In this document: piece by piece, positions 1-6,256 of the stretch
Numbering within the stretch: position 1 is the first letter of the stretch
How the letters are laid out: each line of letters opens with the position of its first letter
From: an uncultured Porphyromonadaceae bacterium
GTDB taxonomy: Bacteria; Bacteroidota; Bacteroidia; Bacteroidales; Muribaculaceae
Direction: 5' to 3'
Assembly: GCA_947174735.1 (NCBI GenBank)
Contig: CAMWKC010000038.1
Coordinates: 1 to 12,261, forward strand
Length of the DNA stretch: 12,261 bases
Made by a program: the position numbers and the translations under genes
The notes under the pieces: generated by a model
What the model was told of the DNA's origin: nothing
The model's input: the letters and a program-made list of their open reading frames with translations, nothing else
Database searches by the model: none

Positions 1-767
1 TCAGCTTTGCCGCCAGGTACATACAATCCCGCCAGACCTTCGTTACCTGCCGAAACACCCGGTCCTAGCTGAAGCACTTTTATAATGTCGCTTTCTCCAA
101 GCAGAGTAGGTGTGGCCGCTATGGCAGAAGCTGAAAGATTGGTAGCACCTATATGTGTTGACTCCATAGCCAACAGATGATTACGTGTTTCTAACACTTC
201 GATTTCCGCAAGTGTGTGAAGCATCTCAAGCTCGATGTCGGCACGGGTTCTGGAGTGTACATTACCTAAATCGGTAATTACCGGTTCGAAACCGGGATAT
301 GATGTGCGCAACACCGCCTTTCCGGTCGGTATTGTTAGCGTATAAAAGCCGTTGCTATTAGTCTGTGCCGAGCGGCGGGTCAGTGTGTCAGTAATTATAG
401 CACCTATAAGAGCTTCACCGCTACCTTGCTCGCGTACAAAACCGCTGACAGTATATTGCGTACTTGGCTTCGGCGACTGCATGCGACTCAGAAGTATATT
501 GCGCCCCTTTATACGGTAACTTACTCCTATAGGAGCAAGCATACGGTTAAGTACCTTATCGAGCGGTTCGTTGTGAGCCGATATGCTTACACGCATATTC
601 CTGAGCAGTTCAGGATCATAGATAAAATTTTTGTCGGTCTGCCTCATTATTTCGGCAAACACGACACTGGCCTCACGGTCACGGGCACTGATAGTCACAT
701 TCTCGGCAAGCAGAGAGAACTGTAGTGACACCGTGGCCGCGAGGGTCAGTAGTGTACGTCGTGTCAT
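1..767 (-). CDS. TonB-dependent outer-membrane receptor with STN signalling domain (N-terminal part, cut by window edge)
   Basis: Only the first 255 codons are visible; the gene runs off the left edge. Residues 1-21 look like a signal peptide (MTRR, then a hydrophobic stretch ending LLA). Residues 23-94 fit an STN (secretin/TonB short N-terminal) domain, with alternating beta strands ending in 'YRIKGRNILLS'. Residues about 105-182 fit a carboxypeptidase-regulatory-like beta domain (YTVSGFVRE ... GFYTLTIPTG). From about 210 the plug domain begins, with the family pattern 'DIIKVLQLGPGVSAGNEG' followed by 'GLYVPGGKA'. Known for the family: such receptors import a ligand across the outer membrane using TonB energy, and those with an STN domain also signal to an anti-sigma factor. 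The anti-sigma and sigma genes lie directly upstream, 38 bp and further, so this is probably the FecA-like member of a FecI/FecR/FecA-type relay. The ligand cannot be told from this fragment. The usual plug 'VRGG' reads 'VPGG' here. Confidence 0.9.
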   Translation of the reverse strand, partial: MTRRTLLTLAATVSLQFSLLAENVTISARDREASVVFAEIMRQTDKNFIYDPELLRNMRVSISAHNEPLDKVLNRMLAPIGVSYRIKGRNILLSRMQSPKPSTQYTVSGFVREQGSGEALIGAIITDTLTRRSAQTNSNGFYTLTIPTGKAVLRTSYPGFEPVITDLGNVHSRTRADIELEMLHTLAEIEVLETRNHLLAMESTHIGATNLSASAIAATPTLLGESDIIKVLQLGPGVSAGNEGLAGLYVPGGKA

Positions 768-805
768 GTTGAAGGAAATATATAGTTAGATTAAGGATCA
801 GTAAA

Positions 806-1336
806 TTATGGGTCTTCGACGGTAATATGTAGTCCGAAAATTTCGTTGAGAGTCTCGACCACATCATCAGCCGTACCTGAATAACTCATTGTAATATGTT
901 GTGTAGACGACTCCGGCACATTACCGAGTTTTACATCATAAGTATGTTCGATAGCTGCTACTACCTCAGCTAACGAAGCGTCTTCAAACTCGATACGTTT
1001 CACCTGCATACGTTGTGGCTGTTGTGTAGACACCTGCTCTACAGTCTCATTGATTGTCTTAGGCGTATCAACAACCGGCTCGGAAGGACGCAATCCGAGA
1101 TACAGTCCGGCTGCTGCGGCTATAAGTACCACACCGGCTGAAGCCGCAGCCGTCCATATACGTCGCTGACCTGAGTGACCTGGGTTTATGAGGCGATGTA
1201 ACCGTATGCCGACTTTCTGCATAGGCTTAATAAGACCGGCACGCTCCATAGCCTGTTGCGGCTCAAAAGCATCCTGTCTCCAATACCGCGCAACAAACTC
1301 GACTTCGCTATCAAAATTTTCATTTCGGAGTTTCAT
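806..1336 (-). CDS. Short single-pass anti-sigma factor with C-terminal DUF4974/STN-like domain (FecR-type)
   Basis: A 176-residue protein with an N-terminal cytoplasmic part (about 1-58), one membrane segment at about 60-81 (IWTAAASAGVVLIAAAAGLYL), a short linker, and a periplasmic domain at about 111-174. That domain begins 'VKRIEFEDASLAEVVAAIE' and ends 'VVETLNEIFGLHITVED', a pattern I recognise as the C-terminal domain of Bacteroidota FecR-like anti-sigma factors (DUF4974), which is itself STN-like. Known role of the family: hold an ECF sigma factor inactive at the inner membrane until the receptor's STN domain signals from the periplasm. The gene sits between the sigma factor gene and the receptor gene, as expected. 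Oddity: typical relatives are about 300-400 residues long and carry a central FecR beta domain between the membrane segment and the C-terminal domain. Here only about 30 residues lie in between, so it is a minimal version. The function call is strong from context and weaker from sequence alone. Confidence 0.8.
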   Translation of the reverse strand: MKLRNENFDSEVEFVARYWRQDAFEPQQAMERAGLIKPMQKVGIRLHRLINPGHSGQRRIWTAAASAGVVLIAAAAGLYLGLRPSEPVVDTPKTINETVEQVSTQQPQRMQVKRIEFEDASLAEVVAAIEHTYDVKLGNVPESSTQHITMSYSGTADDVVETLNEIFGLHITVEDP

Positions 1337-1408
1337 CTGTTATCATTCTTTTCTATCCCTTATACACTATCCCCTACAAAAACCCCTACTCCCTCCAAAA
1401 AAAATTTC

Positions 1409-1440
1409 CAAGATGTATTTCCTTCAAGATGTATTTCCTC
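1409..1440. repeat. 16-bp tandem direct repeat in the sigma/anti-sigma gap
   Basis: Two head-to-tail copies of CAAGATGTATTTCCTT (1409-1424 and 1425-1440) match at 15 of 16 positions; the last base differs (T versus C). A partial third copy (ATTTCC) ends at 1409. The repeat lies 73 bp upstream of the anti-sigma start, in the untranslated stretch after the sigma factor gene. It could be a pair of binding sites or a slippage duplication; the sequence does not decide. Confidence 0.75.
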
Positions 1441-1448
1441 TACGCTGT

Positions 1449-1507
1449 GCCTCCTATTTGCCTCCTGGTTCTGTGAGCGAGCTTCAGCTCGCCTCCTTTC
1501 GCCTCCT
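1449..1507 (-). promoter_or_regulatory. Four AGGAGGC boxes flanking a hairpin between sigma and anti-sigma genes
   Basis: On the plus strand GCCTCCT occurs at 1449-1455, 1460-1466, 1491-1497 and 1501-1507; read in the direction of the operon each is AGGAGGC. Start-to-start distances are 11, 31 and 10 bp, close to whole helical turns, so a DNA-binding protein could meet all four on one face. Between the two pairs lies a hairpin, with arms 1477-1482 (GCGAGC) and 1487-1492 (GCTCGC) around a 4-nt loop; two further pairs form if C1493 is bulged. Each box also contains a perfect Shine-Dalgarno core, but no start codon follows at a usable distance. No T-run follows the hairpin in the operon direction, so it is not a standard terminator. 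The regulatory role is inference; the repeats themselves are direct observation. Confidence 0.5.
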
Positions 1508-1514
1508 AAAAATC

Positions 1515-2021
1515 CTACACCAGAAACGGCAGAAAGAACACCTTGCGTCCTCCTCGCGAATTCAAAGTGTCACGCAGACGAGCCAGAGCTTTAGTAATCT
1601 GATTCTCTACAGTTTTAACAGATATTCCCAACTCCTCTGCTATATCACCATAACTCAGCCCGTCACGTTTAGCCATAAGAAATATCTCACGACAGCGCTG
1701 AGGCAGCCGACCTATCTCTACCCACAACCGCGCATCGCGCTCCGAGGTATCTATATCCTCATCAGTAACTTCTTCTATACCCTCTATTGAAGTCTCTCCA
1801 CGGTTATTGCGTAACCAGTTCAGAGCCCTGTTATGTACAGATCTATATAGATACGGTTTGACCGTAGCAAGCGCTATATCGCTGCTACGGTCAATAAGAG
1901 TGCCGAATACTTCCTGCACAATATCTTCAGCCTCATCAACATCACCGACAAGTTTCAGTACGTACATACCTAAAGGGCGGTACAAACTCCTGTAACAATC
2001 TGCCAGTTCGCTATGTGTCAT
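1515..2021 (-). CDS. ECF-type RNA polymerase sigma factor (FecI-like)
   Basis: A 168-residue protein from the chosen ATG at 2021. Residues about 7-75 match sigma region 2, with 'YRPLGMYVLKLVGDVDEAEDIVQEVF' (helices 2.1-2.2) and 'YLYRSVHNRALNWLR'. Residues about 100-150 match region 4, including 'LPQRCREIFLMAKRDGLSY' and the helix-turn-helix 'GDIAEELGISVKTVENQI'. There is no region 1 or 3, which defines the ECF class. An in-frame ATG at 2096 would add 25 residues that overlap the end of the upstream gene and match no sigma domain. The 2021 start leaves a 25-bp gap and begins with the usual family opening, so I prefer it. The anti-sigma and receptor genes follow on the same strand, making this the FecI-like member of a surface-signalling relay. 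It probably directs transcription of the receptor operon; no target promoter can be assigned. Confidence 0.93.
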   Translation of the reverse strand: MTHSELADCYRSLYRPLGMYVLKLVGDVDEAEDIVQEVFGTLIDRSSDIALATVKPYLYRSVHNRALNWLRNNRGETSIEGIEEVTDEDIDTSERDARLWVEIGRLPQRCREIFLMAKRDGLSYGDIAEELGISVKTVENQITKALARLRDTLNSRGGRKVFFLPFLV

Positions 2022-2046
2022 AACCGAAAAAATAATACTTCTTTTA

Positions 2047-2571
2047 TTACCAACCCCAAAGTCCGAAACCACGGCGACGGCGCACAGGAGCTTCAAGTTC
2101 CTGCTTTATAAGCTGGTTGATAAGGTTACGTACATTATCGAGACGAATACCGAAACGCTCCTGCTGTTCCGTACTCTCTATATAAGCAGCCGCAGTCTCC
2201 ACAGACCGCTGAGCGGCTGCGGAGGCTGTACGGCCGAAACGTTTTACTTTCATCCAGGCAGCATAACTATCGCATATATAAAGCAACAGCCTCGCTGTCT
2301 TGTCAGAATCAAAACATATTGTAGTAAAGTCTTTGACTATCTTCTTTATATCGGAGACCGAAGGTAACTTACGCGGACGATCGGAAGTGGTAAAGAAAAG
2401 ACGTCTTATCATTACCTCGCGTTTTTCCAGTTCTTTGTCTCCATCAGGATCAAGCCAGTATTCGAGATAATCCTTAGCCTCTTTACGGGCATCGTACATC
2501 TCGATTACCATTTCGATAATCTGCTCTTTGCTAAGCTCGTTGAGCGTTTTTTTCAACCGTGCTTTCGACAT
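2047..2571 (-). CDS. DUF6155-like cytoplasmic protein of unknown function
   Basis: A 174-residue protein with no signal peptide or membrane segment. The opening 'MSKARLKKTLNELSKEQIIEMVIEMYDARKEAKDYLEYWLDPD' is like the N-terminus of the family I recall as DUF6155; the family assignment is from memory and moderate. The rest is predicted to be mostly helical and charged, with a basic C-terminus (PVRRRRGFGLWGW). The function is unknown. The start lies 2 bp after the stop of the OmpA-like gene, and the stop is 25 bp before the sigma factor start, so the three are very probably cotranscribed and perhaps translationally coupled. Whether it takes part in the sigma relay or is simply carried in the same transcript cannot be told. 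Confidence 0.8.
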   Translation of the reverse strand: MSKARLKKTLNELSKEQIIEMVIEMYDARKEAKDYLEYWLDPDGDKELEKREVMIRRLFFTTSDRPRKLPSVSDIKKIVKDFTTICFDSDKTARLLLYICDSYAAWMKVKRFGRTASAAAQRSVETAAAYIESTEQQERFGIRLDNVRNLINQLIKQELEAPVRRRRGFGLWGW

Positions 2572-2573
2572 GA

Positions 2574-3335
2574 TTACTGGGCCTGTGATTCAGCCTGCGA
2601 GATCATATCCTTATCAGCAGTGATAAATATCTCTACACGACGGTTCTGAGCACGTCCGGCTGCTGTAGCGTTAGAGGCGATAGGATTATTCCAGCCGTCA
2701 CCTACAGCTTTAAGACGGTTAGCGGCTATTCCCTTAGTTTCAAGAAAATCCTCTACACTCTGAGCACGTTCGAGTGAAAGCTTCTGATTGACAGCTTCAG
2801 TACCGGTATTGTCTGTATAACCGACAACTGTAACATCTGTGTTCGGGAACTGTTCAAGATTATAAGCCACTCGACTCAAGACAGCTTGAGCATCAGCCGA
2901 TAAGGTATAAGAACCAGTTGGGAACAGTACAGCATCACCCATAACAACTTTTATGGCATCAAGATTATTGCTGTCTTTGACAGTCATCACTTTTATAGCC
3001 TCAGCGTTAGCCTGCTCCTGTGCCTGTACCTGAGCTAATTGTTTCTCAAGTTCCTTCTTCTGTTTGTCCATCTGATTACCGACAAGAGCACCGGTTCCGG
3101 CTCCGAGTGCGGCACCTACCAGCGCACCGATCCATGTACCCTTGCCACCGTCGATAAGAGCACCGATACCGGCACCTACAGCAGCACCTGCAGCTCCGCC
3201 GGCGGTTGCACCCTGACCGGTCTGATTCATACCATTCCATGTATTTTTGACTGCTGAACAGCCTGTTCCGCCTACGAGTGTACCGAGACAAAGGATTCCG
3301 AGCAGTGAATTGCGTGCGATTTTACGTGTTTTCAT
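2574..3335 (-). CDS. OmpA-family lipoprotein with glycine-zipper segment
   Basis: A 253-residue protein from the ATG at 3335. An upstream in-frame ATG at 3386 would add 17 residues before an otherwise clean signal peptide, so I reject it. Residues 1-25 form a lipoprotein signal with candidate lipid-attachment Cys26 in 'GGTGC'; glycine at -3 is a relaxed lipobox. Residues about 41-86 are a glycine-zipper segment (GGAAGAAVGAGIGAL, then GALVGAALGAGTGALVG) likely to pack in or on a membrane. About 89-115 is a short charged, coiled-coil-like linker. About 125-240 is an OmpA C-terminal peptidoglycan-binding domain: 'GYTDNTG', 'NQKLSLERAQSVEDFL' and 'NRRVEIFI', with Asp175 and Arg190 at the positions that bind diaminopimelate in the family. 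Inferred role: link between the outer membrane and the cell wall. It is the first gene of the minus-strand block, and the 126 bp upstream holds no clear TAnnTTTG element. Confidence 0.92.
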   Translation of the reverse strand: MKTRKIARNSLLGILCLGTLVGGTGCSAVKNTWNGMNQTGQGATAGGAAGAAVGAGIGALIDGGKGTWIGALVGAALGAGTGALVGNQMDKQKKELEKQLAQVQAQEQANAEAIKVMTVKDSNNLDAIKVVMGDAVLFPTGSYTLSADAQAVLSRVAYNLEQFPNTDVTVVGYTDNTGTEAVNQKLSLERAQSVEDFLETKGIAANRLKAVGDGWNNPIASNATAAGRAQNRRVEIFITADKDMISQAESQAQ

Positions 3336-3461
3336 AATATGGAGATTGATTAGTGTGGATAATAAACTGTCGCTTCCCTCGGGCAATATCCCACGGCATT
3401 AGCGGCTTCTCACATTATAACAATGATTTGGCCGACTTGTTTACTCATAACGTTTATATGC

Positions 3462-4433
3462 CTACACTGTAACAACCGGTACAGAACGTAAACGTTTCCA
3501 ACTGAACAGCTCAAGAAGCTGTGTCAACGTCACAGGTAAGAAATTATTACACAGCCCCGCAAGTGAGGCAATAATTCCTAATAACTGGTCAGTGTTATAG
3601 TCACGGCGCAGACTCTCCATCGACAACGAGGAGTCACGCTTTGACAAACGTTTACCCTCTCTGTTACATACTAACGGCACGTGGGCAAACTCAGGCGCCC
3701 TGTAGGCCAACAGTCTATACAGATAAATCTGTTGTGCTGCTGACAGAAGTAAATCATGGCCGCGTACCACCTCAGTCACACCCATCATCGCGTCATCGAC
3801 AACTACTGCCAATTGATAAGACCAGGCTCCGTCGGCACGACGCAGCACAAAGTCACCACATTCTCTTGACAAGTCTACTTGCTGAGACCCGTAGAGGCGG
3901 TCAGTAAACATAATCTCACCTTGCGGTACATGAAGACGCACAGCATGAGGACCTTGTTGTCTGATTTCAGATTCAGCATCCGATAGACAGCCGCTGAGCC
4001 CTACAGGCAGACAACGGCCGGTATACACACGTCGTCCGTCACTCTGATGCGGTGCCTGTGTAGCTAACATGTCAGCACGTGTACAGGTACAGGGATATGT
4101 CTGCCCCGTTAGCTTTAACCGCTGTAAGGCATCTTCATAAAAACTATAACGGCGACTCTGCGTATAAGGACCGTTAGGTCCGCGGTCGTCAAGCCCTCCT
4201 TCATCCCACTCAAGTCCAAGCCATAGCAAATCATCTTCTATAAGTTTTACATGCTCAAGACGCGAACGCTGCGGGTCAAGGTCCTCTATACGTAATATCC
4301 AGCGTCCGCCACGACTTCTGACTGAAAGCCACGATAAAACAGCCGTCATAATATTGCCCAAATGCATACGTCCTGTAGGCGAAGGTGCGAATCGTCCTAT
4401 CACCTGTGTGTTGTAACCACTTGTATCACACAT
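3462..4433 (-). CDS. gluQRS: Glutamyl-queuosine tRNA(Asp) synthetase
   Basis: A 323-residue class I aminoacyl-tRNA synthetase paralogue. The catalytic core opens 'IGRFAPSPTGRMHLGN' (HIGH-type motif at residues 24-27), continues 'LRIEDLDPQR', and carries 'VRGHDLLLSA' and the KMSKS-type 'KRLSKRD' at 261-267. A zinc site is visible as Cys115-x-Cys117 with Tyr137 and Cys141, the same Cys/Cys/Tyr/Cys set described for E. coli GluQRS (YadB). The C-terminus stops soon after the KMSKS region, so the anticodon-binding domain of true GluRS is absent, which separates this call from gltX. Known role: attach glutamate to the queuosine base at position 34 of tRNA(Asp) without recognising an anticodon domain. 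It acts in the cytoplasm. It is divergent from pyk, and its likely promoter is the TATATTTG box at 4497-4504. Confidence 0.94.
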   Translation of the reverse strand: MCDTSGYNTQVIGRFAPSPTGRMHLGNIMTAVLSWLSVRSRGGRWILRIEDLDPQRSRLEHVKLIEDDLLWLGLEWDEGGLDDRGPNGPYTQSRRYSFYEDALQRLKLTGQTYPCTCTRADMLATQAPHQSDGRRVYTGRCLPVGLSGCLSDAESEIRQQGPHAVRLHVPQGEIMFTDRLYGSQQVDLSRECGDFVLRRADGAWSYQLAVVVDDAMMGVTEVVRGHDLLLSAAQQIYLYRLLAYRAPEFAHVPLVCNREGKRLSKRDSSLSMESLRRDYNTDQLLGIIASLAGLCNNFLPVTLTQLLELFSWKRLRSVPVVTV

Positions 4434-4496
4434 TACAGAATTAAATTAATCTTTAAGAGATAACTAAGAAGAAATTTATTCTATCAGTTTATACCG

Positions 4497-4504
4497 CAAA
4501 TATA
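4497..4504 (-). promoter_or_regulatory. Putative -7 element of the gluQRS promoter
   Basis: On the minus strand this reads TATATTTG, an exact match to the Bacteroidota -7 consensus TAnnTTTG, 63 bp upstream of the gluQRS ATG. No good TTTG/TTG lies at the expected distance of about 20 bp. The nearest candidate is TTTAG at 4528-4532, about 23 bp away and overlapping the left arm of the 9-bp inverted repeat. Confidence 0.55.
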
Positions 4505-4523
4505 ATGATTCTTTTCTATAACA

Positions 4524-4560
4524 TACTCTAAACAGAGTGTTTCTGCAAACATTTAGAGTA
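4524..4560. repeat. Perfect 9-bp inverted repeat in the gluQRS/pyk divergent region
   Basis: TACTCTAAA (4524-4532) and TTTAGAGTA (4552-4560) are exact reverse complements with a 19-bp spacer. The left arm is also part of a smaller palindrome, ACTCT (4525-4529) and AGAGT (4534-4538) separated by 4 bp, so three ACTCT/AGAGT half-sites are present. The left arm covers the expected -33 region of the gluQRS promoter. This is the layout of an operator, but no regulator is identified. Confidence 0.6.
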
Positions 4561-4620
4561 GGCTGTAAAACTACGGCGTGTGTAGTACGGTTATTAGTAT
4601 AGAAGCACATATCATATATG

Positions 4621-4650
4621 GATATTTGCGCCTGCGGAGAACTGCCTCCG
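4621..4650 (+). promoter_or_regulatory. Possible pyk promoter -7 box and short leader hairpin
   Basis: GATATTTG at 4621-4628 matches TAnnTTTG at all but the first base and lies 55 bp before the pyk start; no clear -33 box accompanies it. Just downstream, CGGAG (4635-4639) and CTCCG (4646-4650) can form a 5-bp hairpin near the start of the predicted leader. Both are weak calls. Confidence 0.3.
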
Positions 4651-4683
4651 GATTATAATTACTGAAGACAAACCCTTACCTTT

Positions 4684-6090
4684 ATGAAATTAACCAAAAT
4701 AGTCGCTACTATATCAGATAAGCGTTGTGATGTACCGTTTTTACGTGAACTTACCGATGCCGGTATGAATGTTGTGCGTATGAATACAGCACACCTTGAA
4801 TATGACGGATTTAAGAAAATCATCACTAATGTACGTGAGGCCAATTCAGATGTGGCTATAATGATTGACACGAAAGGTCCTGAAATACGTACCACTCGTA
4901 CTGTAACGGGAGAACCGCTGGATTTCCATGCCGGACAGGCAGCCGAAGTCGTAGGTAACCCGGACGGACTGACTTCGGAACAGGTCATTTTCCTTAACTT
5001 TGCGGATATCGCTCTTTATCTAAAGCCCGGAAACCATCTACTTATAGATGACGGTGAATTAGCTTTCACGGTTACTGCTGTTGAAAATGACCGTATACAT
5101 GTACGTACTGAAAATGACGGTTGGCTCGGTTCACGTAAATCGGTCAATATACCCGGAGTAGCCATACCGTTACAGTCGGTTACGGAACGCGACAGGCGTA
5201 ATATAGAGTATGCCGTTGAATTAGGAGCCGATTTCATAGCTCATTCATTTGTACGTTCTGCCGAAGATGTACATGCGGTCCAACAGATACTTGACAGTCT
5301 GGGCAGTGATATAAAGATAATATCAAAGATAGAGAATCAGGAAGGTGTCGATAACTTCGATGAAATTCTTGCTGCCTCATACGGTATAATGATAGCCCGT
5401 GGTGATCTCGGTATAGAAGTAGCCGCTGAAAGAATACCGGGTATCCAGCTCGAAATGATACATAAGTGCATCACAGCCCACAAGCCGGTAATCGTCGCTA
5501 CCCAGATGCTGCACTCTATGATAGAACACCCGCGGCCTACCCGTGCTGAAATAAGCGATGTTGCGGGCGCAGTTTACCAGCGTGCCGATGCCATGATGTT
5601 GTCAGGCGAGACGGCCTCCGGCAAATATCCTGTCGAAGCGGTACGAACTATGTCGCGTGTAGCCCGTGAAGTGGAACGCTCGCAGACATTCAAGCTCGAA
5701 GTACCTCCGTTAGTCGATAAGGATGTAGCTTCTTTCCTATCTCGTCAGGCAGTACTCTCCGAACGTGAGGTAGGCACACACGCTATACTTACCGATGCCT
5801 ATCACGGTCAGACGGCACGTTTTATCGCCTCATTCAGAGGTACCAATCCTACTATAGCCGTATGTTATAATAAATCGGTACAGCGCTGGCTAGCTCTGAG
5901 TTACGGTGTGCTCCCCTACTGTCTGCCCAGTGAACATGAGGATATCCGTCATCATCCTGTAATGGCTATGAAGCGTCTTGTTTCGGAAGGATTGCTTACC
6001 GAAAATGAACGTGTAGCATATCTGTCGGGTACACACTCGGGAGTCACCTCACTCGAAATTGATACAATAGGCGCTCTTTGTAAAGAATAA
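4684..6090 (+). CDS. pyk: Pyruvate kinase
   Basis: A 468-residue protein, about the usual bacterial length. It converts phosphoenolpyruvate and ADP to pyruvate and ATP, the last step of glycolysis, in the cytoplasm. The active-site signature 'IISKIENQEGVDNFDEI' contains the catalytic Lys215 and metal ligand Glu217; 'MIARGDLGIE' supplies Asp241; Thr273 lies in 'VATQM'. The C-domain begins 'HPRPTRAEISDVAGAVYQRADAMMLSGETASGKYP'. Near the N-terminus the usual 'R(L/M)NFSHG' reads 'RMNTAHL': Arg32 and Asn34 are kept, but the serine that ligands K+ in the muscle enzyme is Ala36. Asp62, Thr63 and Glu67 in 'DTKGPEIR' are kept; Glu at this last position is the mark of K+-dependent enzymes. It is transcribed divergently from gluQRS and alone, with a new promoter following. 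Confidence 0.97.
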   Translation: MKLTKIVATISDKRCDVPFLRELTDAGMNVVRMNTAHLEYDGFKKIITNVREANSDVAIMIDTKGPEIRTTRTVTGEPLDFHAGQAAEVVGNPDGLTSEQVIFLNFADIALYLKPGNHLLIDDGELAFTVTAVENDRIHVRTENDGWLGSRKSVNIPGVAIPLQSVTERDRRNIEYAVELGADFIAHSFVRSAEDVHAVQQILDSLGSDIKIISKIENQEGVDNFDEILAASYGIMIARGDLGIEVAAERIPGIQLEMIHKCITAHKPVIVATQMLHSMIEHPRPTRAEISDVAGAVYQRADAMMLSGETASGKYPVEAVRTMSRVAREVERSQTFKLEVPPLVDKDVASFLSRQAVLSEREVGTHAILTDAYHGQTARFIASFRGTNPTIAVCYNKSVQRWLALSYGVLPYCLPSEHEDIRHHPVMAMKRLVSEGLLTENERVAYLSGTHSGVTSLEIDTIGALCKE

Positions 6091-6144
6091 TATACTCAGA
6101 TATAAACATATAGAAAACGAAAGACAACACATCGTGTGAAGCTT

Positions 6145-6176
6145 TTTGCATAATTCCCGTTTTATACTTAACTTTG
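6145..6176 (+). promoter_or_regulatory. Bacteroidota-type promoter of the secreted-protein gene
   Basis: TTTG at 6145-6148 (within a T5G run), a 20-bp spacer, then TAACTTTG at 6169-6176: a near-perfect -33/-7 pair. Transcription would begin at about 6180-6184, giving a leader of about 75 nt that holds the inverted repeat at 6184-6217. It shows that the downstream gene is transcribed separately from pyk. Confidence 0.75.
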
Positions 6177-6183
6177 CGTTCAA

Positions 6184-6252
6184 ACCGGTATACAGTCGCA
6201 GTCGACCGTATACCGGTAAACGTTTCTAACTATACCAATTTAAGTATACCAA
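6184..6252 (+). promoter_or_regulatory. Structured leader: 10-bp inverted repeat plus TATACCAA direct repeats
   Basis: ACCGGTATAC (6184-6193) and GTATACCGGT (6208-6217) are exact reverse complements around 14 nt; inside the loop GTC (6195-6197) and GAC (6204-6206) can pair further. Two direct copies of TATACCAA follow at 6231-6238 and 6245-6252, ending 4 bp before the start codon. TATACC thus appears three times forward and once inverted within 70 bp. It starts at the predicted transcription start, so it could act as a 5' RNA stem-loop or as DNA half-sites. The role is not known. Confidence 0.6.
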
Positions 6253-6256
6253 GCTT

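Noticed and set aside
426..725. Plus-strand open reading frame of 99 codons
   Set aside because: It is antisense to the well-supported STN and regulatory-like domains of the receptor gene and shows no protein-like pattern.
1188..1790. Plus-strand open reading frame of 200 codons
   Set aside because: It runs antisense to the sigma and anti-sigma genes and the repeat-rich gap, has no family-like motif, and exists because few stops fall in that frame.
2022..2096. Upstream start for the sigma factor adding 25 residues
   Set aside because: The extension overlaps the end of the preceding gene by 50 bp and matches no sigma domain, while the ATG at 2021 gives a normal ECF N-terminus.
3336..3386. 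Upstream start for the OmpA-like lipoprotein
   Set aside because: It would place 17 polar residues before the signal peptide; the ATG at 3335 gives a normal lipoprotein signal.
3336..3461. Promoter for the OmpA/DUF6155/sigma block
   Set aside because: The gap contains a TATAAT-like string on the minus strand, but no TAnnTTTG with a suitably spaced TTTG, so I could not support a promoter call.
6128..6138. CACA-TCG-TGTG as a pyk terminator
   Set aside because: The stem is only 4 bp and the T-run after it belongs to the -33 box of the next promoter.
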